64,000 nucleotides of DNA, taken from positions 1 through 64,000 of the forward strand of contig NZ_BAPT01000001.1 in NCBI RefSeq assembly GCF_025995235.1, given 5' to 3'. A program made the translations under genes and the position numbers. Below the pieces are notes generated by a model. The model was not told where the DNA came from. It worked only from the letters and a program-made list of their open reading frames with translations, and did not search any database. Position 1 is the stretch's first letter, and each line of letters begins with the position of its first letter. This document shows, one piece after another, positions 1-6,743 of this stretch. Origin of the DNA: Ameyamaea chiangmaiensis. GTDB lineage: Bacteria > Pseudomonadota > Alphaproteobacteria > Acetobacterales > Acetobacteraceae.

Positions 1-42
1 ATCTACATCGCAGCAAGCGTCATCTTCTACCTCAAAAAATGA
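1..42 (+). CDS. C-terminal tail of an unidentified, probably membrane, protein
   Basis: Frame 1 is open from the window edge to a TGA at 40-42 and encodes a 13-residue tail (IYIAASVIFYLKK). It is hydrophobic with two terminal lysines, as at the end of a membrane protein. The first six residues also occur in the YnfA protein encoded at 50351-50686, but such a short match may be chance. The gene cannot be identified without sequence to the left. Confidence 0.2.
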   Translation: MYIAASVIFYLKK

Positions 43-107
43 GTCCTGAGCCTAGGGGGACACGCATCGAACCTGACGCACTGAAAGCTTACATGGAAAT
101 TTATCTA

Positions 108-1154
108 TGCCCCGCGAAAGACCAGACCGACCGTTTCTTGAGCTATACCGGGGGACATACTGCGTCGTCTGGTGGGAGGGCGGCAAAAGACGTCGCACCT
201 CGACGGGCTATGAGGATGAGCGCCGCGCTCGACAGGCATTAGCGGACTTTGAGGGGGCGCTCCACAAGCGCCCTGCAAAATAATCCTTCGGCGACGCACT
301 GGATGTGTATGTGAAGTCTCCGGCTCGGGAAAGTGGAGGCGCACAAGCGACTGATCGAGTGCACGGTTCCCTTGCGAGAAAAGCTCGGGCATTTGCGCGT
401 CGATCAGATCGGGCAGAGACAATGGAATGAGTATGCTTCGACCCGGGTGAAAAAGCCGAACCCGCGCCGCAAGTCTCTCGATGGCTACGAAGCAACACCC
501 GTATCCCCCGGTACCCTTCGCCGAGAGTTCAACGTTCTTCGCGCCGCGCTGCGTCAATCGTGGAAAGACGGCAATCTCGTCAAGCAGCCCATACTCGAGG
601 TGCCACGTGATAGCGCGTCGCGCGACCGGTTTCTGACAAAGCAGGAGGCGCGCCGACTTCTGGACGCGTGCGAGACGCCGCATGTCAGGATATTCGTCGC
701 ACTCGCCATGTTCACAGGCGCCCGTAAGGGGGCGATCCTCGCGTTGACATGGGATCGGGTGCATCTGGATTCCAACCGGACTGACTTTCAGGAGCCACGC
801 AGAAGCCTGACCGTCAAGCGTCGTGCTGTTGTCCCTATTGCTCCCGCGTTACGCGGGGAAATCGAGGCGGCGGCGAGACACCGCACGTATGACTATGTGG
901 TGGAATGGAACAGCAAGCGCGTTACCTATGGCCTTCGGTGCTCGTTCCGAAAGCTGTGCCAGCGGGCCGGCCTATCGTGGATGCCAACGCCCCATCACTT
1001 CAAGCATAGTGTCGCGTCCTGGATGGCGATGAACAAGGTGCTAATTGATCAGGCCGCAGGCTGGTTGGCCACTGATTCCAAGACACTGTGGAACGTCTAT
1101 CGCAAGTTCGACCCGAGCTACCTTGAGGAGGTCACGTCGACCTTTGATCTGTAG
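108..1154 (+). pseudogene. Decayed tyrosine recombinase (phage-type integrase)
   Basis: Reading from the ATG at 108 gives a normal integrase N-terminus (RGTYCVVWWEGGKRRRTSTG, the beta-sheet region that binds arm sites). It is interrupted by an in-frame TAA at 281-283. The same frame continues past the stop (SFGDALDVYVKSP) and then shifts near 325-335 into the frame that runs to the TAG at 1152-1154. The C-terminal part has the first catalytic Arg (TGARKGAIL) and a candidate Tyr (NVYRKFD), but the usual H-x-x-R box reads HHFKHS, with Lys where Arg is expected. One stop, one frameshift and a changed active-site residue make it almost certainly inactive. It is GC-rich like the chromosome and unlike the AT-rich element to its right, so it probably belongs to an older element in the same region. 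Confidence 0.8.
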
Positions 1155-1212
1155 ATGTTCAGATAAACATCTAAGAGCCTTTTGGATAACCTAGAAAACC
1201 TAGTGTTATCAA

Positions 1213-1229
1213 TGGCGTCCCATAGGGGA
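1213..1229. repeat. Distal att direct repeat (copy of the tRNA-Glu 3' end)
   Basis: The 17 bases TGGCGTCCCATAGGGGA are identical to 8338-8354, which form the 3' end of the tRNA-Glu gene on the minus strand, including its encoded CCA. A perfect copy at the far edge of an AT-rich block is the usual mark left by a tyrosine integrase using the 3' end of a tRNA as attachment site. Confidence 0.9.
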
Positions 1230-1311
1230 CATTTTTCTGTATGACATACAAGATGTTGTAAACAAACAGAAAATAGGCACAAAATCTTGTGTTATCCACA
1301 AGTGACTACCA

Positions 1312-1324
1312 ATATGTAACACCA
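1312..1324. repeat. Left copy of a 13-bp subterminal repeat (possible integrase arm site)
   Basis: ATATGTAACACCA occurs here, about 80 bp inside the left att repeat, and again at 8263-8275 inside the right end, in the same orientation. Short repeats near att sites often bind the N-terminal domain of tyrosine integrases. The role is inferred from position only. Confidence 0.45.
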
Positions 1325-1352
1325 TACTCTGACATGATGCAAGGAAAACCAT

Positions 1353-2012
1353 ATGTCCATTACAGAAGAGCAAGCCGAATTATATCGGGCGAAATACCCT
1401 AAGTTTTGCTCTGTAATGGAAGGAAACGCTGATATTCGAGAAAATCTAATTATATCGTCTTTATTCTCTATCGTTCTCGAACGATTTAAAAAATGGTCTA
1501 TATCAACCGTGGACCATTTTTTTGCTTCGGATTTTAAAGGCGCAAATGGTCAACTGGTTTTAACACGAGGAGATGATTTTAAAGAGCTTATAAGAAAATA
1601 TGGGAAAATGGAGAATGGAAAGCACACCTGTAGAGACTTTAGAGCCTGTACGTATTTTTTTCTAGAACTTGGGTATATGACCCAAGAGGACGTTGATACG
1701 GCCAATAAATATTATGATGAAAGAAATAACATCTCTCACGAGTTATATGAAATTATTGCAGAGGATGGAAAGAATGGCGTTTACATTGATGACATCTTGT
1801 TGCTCTACACAATTTATAAGAACGTCGTTCGAAATTGGATAAGAGAAGTTGAAGCTACAACAGGAATGATTGAACCAGAAGATTATGATAACTGTGACTT
1901 TGACAATGCCGAAACTATAGAAACAGTTGTTTTATGGCGCATGATAGAGAGCGGCCTTAAAGATATTCCAGTATGGGAATTAATAAAAGAAGCTATTGAA
2001 GCTTCGAAATAG
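1353..2012 (+). CDS. HEPN-motif protein, possible RNase toxin or defence effector
   Basis: A 219-residue soluble protein, mostly helical by composition. Residues 123-130 read ERNNISHE, which gives R124-x4-H129, the R-x4-6-H signature of HEPN ribonucleases, with the typical polar residue (N125) after the Arg. HEPN proteins act as RNA-cleaving toxins, abortive-infection effectors or tRNA/rRNA nucleases. No MNT-type nucleotidyltransferase antitoxin lies next to it, so it would act alone or with an unrecognised partner. The start at 1353 follows an AAGGA about 7 bases upstream. The gene is first in the element, has its own terminator at 2075-2100, and is AT-rich like the rest of the element. It is the only cargo gene without a clear maintenance or transfer role. 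The family is assigned from one motif and helical context, so a HEPN fold without nuclease activity remains possible. Confidence 0.55.
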   Translation: MSITEEQAELYRAKYPKFCSVMEGNADIRENLIISSLFSIVLERFKKWSISTVDHFFASDFKGANGQLVLTRGDDFKELIRKYGKMENGKHTCRDFRACTYFFLELGYMTQEDVDTANKYYDERNNISHELYEIIAEDGKNGVYIDDILLLYTIYKNVVRNWIREVEATTGMIEPEDYDNCDFDNAETIETVVLWRMIESGLKDIPVWELIKEAIEASK

Positions 2013-2074
2013 AAATTACAAAATTCATAAAATACGTTTTTTCTTTGAAATTTCGCCTTTTGGGTATTCAATAA

Positions 2075-2100
2075 AAAAGAGAGGCTTTTACCTCTCTTTT
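2075..2100 (+). terminator. Rho-independent terminator after the HEPN gene
   Basis: A perfect 10-bp stem (AAAAGAGAGG / CCTCTCTTTT) with a 6-base loop, ending in a T-run on the plus strand and preceded by an A-run, so it could work in both directions. It separates the HEPN gene from rep. Confidence 0.8.
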
Positions 2101-2160
2101 GAAAACCCGTATTCCGATAACTTGGCAGTAGGAGGAAACACAGATTAGGACTTAACTTAT

Positions 2161-3192
2161 ATGATTAGTAAAACACATAAAAATAAAACTTACAAGAAAA
2201 AAAGAACAAAACAAAAACAAATTTATCAATCTAATTTTTCTAAAGATTTCATAAGACTAGCAAACAATAGAAAGTTTGCACTTCTCTCCAGAAACCAAGA
2301 AATTAGTGAAGCAATCCATAAATATGCTGACAGACTGGAGTTTGCACATAAAGCAATTACTCTAACGCTTCCATCTGATTTTCATAAAAATATTAAAAAA
2401 GCAAAAGCAGAAATTAACAGATGTTGGAAAAATTTCTTAACTGAAATCAGTAGGAAAGGGATTCAGTGGATGGGGACGAAAGTCGAACAGCCACATAATT
2501 CCGATATTCCACATATTCATTTATCTGCACATATGACAAAGCAAGATGAACAGCCATTTAAGGAAATCTTGCTTAAACACTTTCCAGCAGAACAGAATAA
2601 AGCAAAAGAGGCTTATCAAGACATATATAACAGTGAAGGCTGGACGAGATATTTAATAAAAGTCATTCATACCAATGACTACGGAAAAATATCAACTTCC
2701 AAAGTTCGTTTCTATGGGTTGAAAAAAGGAACTTTGGACAAGATTAAAACAATTAAGCTTATTCCACATTGTTATCTTGTCTCAAATAAGTGGAAAATCT
2801 ACAAAAAACTTTCAGATAAAAACGATATGTTTAGACTTATGATAAAGATGAAATGTTTTAATATTTCTATGAAAAAAGAAAAGCTTAAAACATCATATGA
2901 AATAAAGCTTAATGTTAATCTTGTGTCAAAAAAGCGTATTATACCAAGTATACGTATTTATAAAATTAGAGGTCCACCATTTCTTATTTATATTTATAAA
3001 AATGTGCAAACAATGTCAATATATTTTAGAGAATGGAGGAACATAATGATTAAGATAATACAATATAGAAAAAGATACTACAAAAAAAATAGAAAAGTTA
3101 AACAGAGTGCGAGGACCACCGCTAAACGGTTGTTAATAATGTGCATAACTCTAACCAGAGTTACACACACATTTAACACCACATCAACATAA
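2161..3192 (+). CDS. HUH-type rolling-circle replication initiator (Rep)
   Basis: A 343-residue, very lysine-rich protein. Three motifs of rolling-circle Rep endonucleases occur in order: a TLTL strand (about 67-70, motif I), H118-x-H120 flanked by hydrophobic residues (HIHL, the metal-binding HUH motif), and Y164-x-x-K167 (RYLIK, the nicking Tyr motif). These would nick the plus-strand origin and allow strand-displacement replication with host factors. After about residue 220 the sequence has no recognisable features, and the 3' part of the gene overlaps short inverted repeats (3147-3162) that may be regulatory or origin sequence. The ribosome binding site is weak: an AGGAGG lies about 25 bases upstream of the ATG, too far for normal use, so the true start is uncertain. 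Confidence 0.65.
   Translation: MISKTHKNKTYKKKRTKQKQIYQSNFSKDFIRLANNRKFALLSRNQEISEAIHKYADRLEFAHKAITLTLPSDFHKNIKKAKAEINRCWKNFLTEISRKGIQWMGTKVEQPHNSDIPHIHLSAHMTKQDEQPFKEILLKHFPAEQNKAKEAYQDIYNSEGWTRYLIKVIHTNDYGKISTSKVRFYGLKKGTLDKIKTIKLIPHCYLVSNKWKIYKKLSDKNDMFRLMIKMKCFNISMKKEKLKTSYEIKLNVNLVSKKRIIPSIRIYKIRGPPFLIYIYKNVQTMSIYFREWRNIMIKIIQYRKRYYKKNRKVKQSARTTAKRLLIMCITLTRVTHTFNTTST
3147..3162. repeat. 16-bp inverted repeat in the 3' end of rep
   Basis: AACTCT-AACC-AGAGTT is a perfect 6-bp stem with a 4-base loop. It lies within the last 50 bases of the rep reading frame and could be an operator, a terminator part or an origin hairpin. Confidence 0.5.
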
Positions 3193-3198
3193 AATATT

Positions 3199-3218
3199 AC
3201 TAATTAATTTTAATTAGT
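3199..3218. repeat. 20-bp AT-only palindrome between rep and the mobilization genes
   Basis: ACTAATTAA-TT-TTAATTAGT is a perfect 9-bp stem. It follows the rep stop codon by 6 bases and precedes the oriT-like region. The stem is weak, so a protein-binding operator is as likely as a terminator. Confidence 0.5.
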
Positions 3219-3276
3219 TTAACATGTTTGATTTATGCTTTTCACCATCATTATAATTATAGCCAGGCATGGTTGC

Positions 3277-3326
3277 GGTGAACACTTCGTGCATCACCTC
3301 CACCACCTGGCAAGGGGCTTTGCCCC
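3277..3326. other. Candidate origin of transfer (oriT)
   Basis: A short GC-rich patch inside AT-rich DNA, just upstream of mobC, holds two inverted repeats: an interrupted repeat GGTGA-a-CAC / GTG-ca-TCACC (3277-3298) and GGGGC-ttt-GCCCC (3314-3326). Relaxase genes of small mobilizable plasmids usually lie beside their oriT, and oriTs carry such repeats 5' of the nick. The CTGGC at 3307-3311 lies between the two repeats and could hold the nick, but no nic consensus is certain. Confidence 0.45.
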
Positions 3327-3366
3327 GTTGACCCCAAGAAAAGGAAAGAAGAAAAAGGAGAAGGAT

Positions 3367-3531
3367 ATGGAAAAATTAAAATACGATATTTACGGAAATG
3401 CCATATTAGAAGGCTATAAGCGTGGTCCATCTTTTAAAGATAATGATGATGTTTGCTGGCATGACACTGGAGAAAGGACAGAAGATGGAGACGAGATTTA
3501 TATAAATGAAGATGGAGAAAAAATGATATGA
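3367..3531 (+). CDS. Small acidic protein of the mobilization operon, unknown function
   Basis: A 54-residue protein starting at an ATG preceded by AAGGAGAAGGAT, a strong ribosome binding site. An in-frame extension upstream to 3235 crosses the oriT-like repeats and is unlikely to be translated. The product is rich in Asp, Glu and Gly and has no recognised domain. Its stop overlaps the mobC start (ATGA, 3528-3531), so it is probably co-translated with mobC and may be a mobilization accessory or regulator. Confidence 0.55.
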   Translation: MEKLKYDIYGNAILEGYKRGPSFKDNDDVCWHDTGERTEDGDEIYINEDGEKMI

Positions 3532-3932
3532 AACGACAAAACTATAATTTCAAATTATCGCCAGACGAGAAGAATAGATTTTTAGCCTTCTCTCAATCCA
3601 AAGGTTTAGCCCTAGGCACTTGGTTACGTGCTTTGATGTATGAAGCAGAAAGCACAGGAAACGCTGGAAAATCAGTTTCAAGAGAACTTGAAAGCATACG
3701 ATTAGAACTTTCTAAAATCGGCAATAACATAAATCAGTTAGCAAAATATTTTAATCAAATTAAAGAACCTGTTTCTTTTCATACACATGCAACGCAAGAA
3801 GATTTACTAAATGAACAGCTTGACGAACTTGGAAAACTGATAAGCAAAACAAGCAAAAAACTAGCACTTGTTAAGCCGTCTGTTCATAGAGCAGAGAATA
3901 AGAAAGATGATAATACAAACAAGAGCAATTAA
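3528..3932 (+). CDS. mobC: MobC-like mobilization accessory protein
   Basis: A 134-residue protein. The N-terminal third looks like a ribbon-helix-helix DNA-binding region (FKLSPDEKNRFLAFSQSKG). Residues about 60-85 hold the hallmark of the MobC family, ELSKIGNNINQLAKYFN. MobC proteins bind oriT next to the relaxase and help open the strands at nic. It overlaps the preceding small gene by 4 bases and the relaxase start by 26 bases, a usual arrangement in MOBP-type operons. Confidence 0.85.
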   Translation: MKRQNYNFKLSPDEKNRFLAFSQSKGLALGTWLRALMYEAESTGNAGKSVSRELESIRLELSKIGNNINQLAKYFNQIKEPVSFHTHATQEDLLNEQLDELGKLISKTSKKLALVKPSVHRAENKKDDNTNKSN

Positions 3933-5889
3933 AGCTTCATCAGGAGCCACAGACACAGCTACACATATCTTTTCAGGTGAGAAAAATGAACAAATTGAAG
4001 TTCTGGAAGGCTCAGAATTTCAGCTAAACAATGCTATGCAAACAGCACAGAGTGAAAACCTGAAATACGGCTTTCATCACTTCAAAATTTCACCAAAAGA
4101 AGCACTAAGCCGTGAACAATTTAGCGATGTGCTTAACGACTTATCGAACGAATACAAGTTCGATAAAGATGACATAACAGTTGTTGAACATACAAAGCCA
4201 AGAGCAACACAAGACGCATATAACAAGCATTGGCACGTTATTGTTCCACATTATCAACAGGAACAAAAAAAGGCTCTTGATACAAAAAACAGCTATGCAA
4301 GAAATGAGAAAATTGCACGTTTAGCAGAGATTAAAAACGGTCATGCAATCGTACAAGGCCAACACAACAAAGCTGTTTATATGCAGTTGCTTGACGAAAA
4401 CAAAACAGCAGAAGCCGAGCTTGTTAAGCCATTAATTGACTTAGAACGGACAAGCCAAGCGCATACCGTCAATCAGCAACGTAAAGCTGAAAAGAACGGC
4501 ATAGACCTGCCTACCGAGAAGCAGGCTATTAAGTCACTATGGCAAGCCAGCGACAACCTGAAAGCGTTTAAATCAGCCTTACAGAGCCAAGGCTATGAGA
4601 TTAAAGCAGGGCAGAAGGCAAACACTTACATCATTGAAAAAAATGGCTTGTTCGTTGGTTCAGCTAACAGGCTGGCAGGAATGAAAAAGGAAGATTTTGC
4701 ACAAAAATATAAAAAGGAGATTGAACAAAATGACAAAAAACCAAAACTCAGGTTCGGAAGCGATAAACAAGAAGCCAACAATACAACAATCAACACACAA
4801 ACACGCACGATTGGCGAACGAGAAAACGACGGAAATAATAGAGCTTTTGACACAAGAGGCGGAGGGAGAAACTCCGATTCAACAGATATTAAATCTTTTG
4901 AACGAGATATCAGAACAGCAAAAGACATTATTAAAATCAGCAGAACAGCAAAGCAAAATAATGCTCAAACTGTTGCAAAAATTAGAATAAACTCAACTCT
5001 TTCAGACATATCAACAATACATGTTGATAATGATGACAAAACAGCCAGCGCAAGCGGAATTAGGGCAGGAAATGAAGTTATTGCCTTGCATAAAAAGCTT
5101 CAACAAATAGATGAAGAAATTAAAAAATACTTCGGAAACATGCAAAAACAACAATATTATAATAATCTATCAATTGAAAAAATTAAGAAAAAACAAGCAT
5201 TGAATAAAGTCAATTCTTCAGCGAAAGAAAAATACACAATTTTAAAAGAAAGACCAAAAATTAGAGGATGGAAAGATATAAAAGAAGAGTTAGAAAATGA
5301 GCCATTCTCTGAATATCAAAAAGCAAAGAAAAGCAAAGAAAAGTGTGAAGAAGATATAAAATTATTAGAAAATAAAAAATACGGTTTCTTCGCAATTTTC
5401 AAAAAATCTTATAAAGAAGATAAAAAACGACTTGCAGAATTAAAAGAAAATCTTCCAATTTTATCAAAATTAGAAACAGATAAATCACACAATTATGATG
5501 TAAAATTAAGAGTTTCTTACGATGAAGCAAAAGCACAACAAGATAAACAAAAGCAAGAACAAGAAGATTATGACAAAAAACATGACATTGAGAATGTAAG
5601 AGCCGAGTTTAACAAGCTAAAAGAAATTAAAGAAGATATTTTAAGCAACGATAAAGATATAATTGAAGATGTTTATAAAAATGGCCCTGAAAATGAGCTT
5701 AAAAAGAGACAGCAAGAAGAACAAAAACAATTAGAAGAATTAGCCGAGAAACAGAAAAAAGAAGCCGAGAAAACGGCAAAGCTTTCACAAGCACGAACAA
5801 ATGCTATGTTGAAAAAAATGGATGGTTCAAAAAAATCACAAGAAGAACTTGAAGCCGAAGAACTCAACACACTCGGCTTTAAGCCTTGA
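3907..5889 (+). CDS. mobA: MobA/VirD2-type relaxase with long coiled-coil C-terminus
   Basis: A 660-residue DNA relaxase that would nick oriT and lead the strand through a helper conjugation channel. The HxH metal motif is clear (KHWHVIVPH, H108 and H110) with an upstream H95; the catalytic Tyr should lie in the first 25 residues or be replaced by a downstream Tyr, which I cannot fix by eye. Residues about 230-360 are a low-complexity linker that is read in another frame by the nested gene at 4730-4990. From about 400 to the end the protein is Lys/Glu/Gln-rich and coiled-coil-like. I chose the ATG at 3907 (MIIQTRAIKASSG) because relaxases begin close to this strand; the longer frame from a TTG at 3868 only re-reads mobC. 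Confidence 0.85.
   Translation: MIIQTRAIKASSGATDTATHIFSGEKNEQIEVLEGSEFQLNNAMQTAQSENLKYGFHHFKISPKEALSREQFSDVLNDLSNEYKFDKDDITVVEHTKPRATQDAYNKHWHVIVPHYQQEQKKALDTKNSYARNEKIARLAEIKNGHAIVQGQHNKAVYMQLLDENKTAEAELVKPLIDLERTSQAHTVNQQRKAEKNGIDLPTEKQAIKSLWQASDNLKAFKSALQSQGYEIKAGQKANTYIIEKNGLFVGSANRLAGMKKEDFAQKYKKEIEQNDKKPKLRFGSDKQEANNTTINTQTRTIGERENDGNNRAFDTRGGGRNSDSTDIKSFERDIRTAKDIIKISRTAKQNNAQTVAKIRINSTLSDISTIHVDNDDKTASASGIRAGNEVIALHKKLQQIDEEIKKYFGNMQKQQYYNNLSIEKIKKKQALNKVNSSAKEKYTILKERPKIRGWKDIKEELENEPFSEYQKAKKSKEKCEEDIKLLENKKYGFFAIFKKSYKEDKKRLAELKENLPILSKLETDKSHNYDVKLRVSYDEAKAQQDKQKQEQEDYDKKHDIENVRAEFNKLKEIKEDILSNDKDIIEDVYKNGPENELKKRQQEEQKQLEELAEKQKKEAEKTAKLSQARTNAMLKKMDGSKKSQEELEAEELNTLGFKP
4730..4990 (+). 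CDS. Gene nested inside the relaxase gene (MobB/MbeB-like accessory candidate)
   Basis: An 86-residue frame lies entirely inside mobA in the +2 register. Its ATG has its own ribosome binding site (AAAAAGGAGA, 4711-4720) at good spacing. The N-terminal half is polar; the C-terminal half (LLTQEAEGETPIQQILNLLN onwards) is a regular amphipathic heptad pattern, so a coiled coil is likely. In ColE1-type and RSF1010-type plasmids the accessory genes mbeB/mbeD and mobB are likewise nested in the relaxase gene and encode small helical proteins. At the same place the relaxase frame is a low-complexity linker, as expected if the nested frame is under selection. Similarity to a specific Mob family is inferred from position and fold only. 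Confidence 0.6.
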   Translation: MTKNQNSGSEAINKKPTIQQSTHKHARLANEKTTEIIELLTQEAEGETPIQQILNLLNEISEQQKTLLKSAEQQSKIMLKLLQKLE

Positions 5890-5913
5890 TTTCGATAAGA
5901 CAAAATCCCCCCA

Positions 5914-5938
5914 CCCCCTTCGCGTGCTTCGAAGGGGG
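5914..5938. terminator. Stem-loop after the relaxase gene
   Basis: CCCCCTTCG / CGAAGGGGG forms a perfect 9-bp GC-rich stem with a 7-base loop 25 bases after the mobA stop. No T-run follows on the plus strand, so it may slow or protect the transcript rather than being a classical terminator. Confidence 0.5.
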
Positions 5939-6000
5939 AGTTTCGTAACGCAACAAGTTGCTTTGTATTGGGCACAGAGCCACACAAGATTTTTAAATTA

Positions 6001-6104
6001 TTCTGAAATTAATTATATAATTGTTCGGAATACTGTAGTTTTCCGAATAACTATGTTAATATAATAATTACCTGATTTTATCTGTTCGTTATTTTATTCG
6101 GAAA
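6001..6104. promoter_or_regulatory. Candidate res site / resolvase operator
   Basis: The 100 bases before the resolvase gene carry repeated copies of the half-site TTCnGAA: 6001-6007, 6024-6030, 6041-6047 (inverted relative to 6024, giving TTCGGAA-N10-TTCCGAA) and 6098-6104. Serine resolvases bind several imperfect dyads directly upstream of their own gene, which also serve as operator. Spacing is not that of a textbook three-subsite res. Confidence 0.45.
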
Positions 6105-6140
6105 TTAGGGTTAATTTTTATGATTTAAAGGAGTATTTCA

Positions 6141-6743
6141 ATGGCAATATTTGGATATGCACGAGTTAGCACGGTTGAACAAAATGAAGGCTTACAAGTT
6201 GACGCTTTGAAAAGCCAAGGCTGTAAAAAAATATATACAGATAAGGCAAGCGGTTCAAAATCTTCACGTCCTGAACTTGATAAGATGCTGAAACGCCTAA
6301 AAGAAGGCGATACGGTAATAATTTGGAAATTAGACAGGCTTGGACGTTCAACCGTTCATCTTGCCAATCTTCTCGAAGAACTAAGGCTTAAAGGCGTTTC
6401 TGTTAGAAGTTTGACAGAAGGTATTGATACGGCTGGAAGCCTTGGCCGTTTCCTTTTTACAATTCTTTCAGGTGTTGCAGAGTTAGAAAGGGAAAACATA
6501 AGGGAACGTGTCAACGCAGGCTTGAGAAACGCAAAAAAGAACGGCGTCAGGCTTGGACGTAAAGAGAAGTTTCAAGAGAAAGATAAAGCTTTAATTCGTC
6601 GTTTGCACGGAATGGGAGACAGCTACACAAAGCTTTCCAGACAGTTCAGCGCAAGCCGTTCGACAATATGGGAAATCGTGAATAGCGCAGAAAAATCAGG
6701 CTTTCAGGATGAACGTCAAACAGACCTTGAGGACGTGCTGTAA
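6141..6743 (+). CDS. Serine recombinase (resolvase/invertase family)
   Basis: A 200-residue small serine recombinase. The catalytic domain starts at once: GYARVST with R8 and nucleophile S10, then the KLDRLGRS motif near residue 70 and the long E helix (AELERENIRERV, about 115-126). The C-terminal 50 residues form a helix-turn-helix (SYTKLSRQFSASRSTIWEI). It would resolve multimers of the circular form, or invert DNA, using the dyads upstream (6001-6104). A strong AAAGGAG precedes the ATG. Its 3' end overlaps the oppositely oriented integrase by 28 bases. Length and order of motifs are those of an intact resolvase. Confidence 0.92.
   Translation: MAIFGYARVSTVEQNEGLQVDALKSQGCKKIYTDKASGSKSSRPELDKMLKRLKEGDTVIIWKLDRLGRSTVHLANLLEELRLKGVSVRSLTEGIDTAGSLGRFLFTILSGVAELERENIRERVNAGLRNAKKNGVRLGRKEKFQEKDKALIRRLHGMGDSYTKLSRQFSASRSTIWEIVNSAEKSGFQDERQTDLEDVL

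Noticed and set aside
1..42. Possible YnfA gene remnant at the left edge
   Set aside because: Only six residues match the YnfA protein of this window; too little to call.
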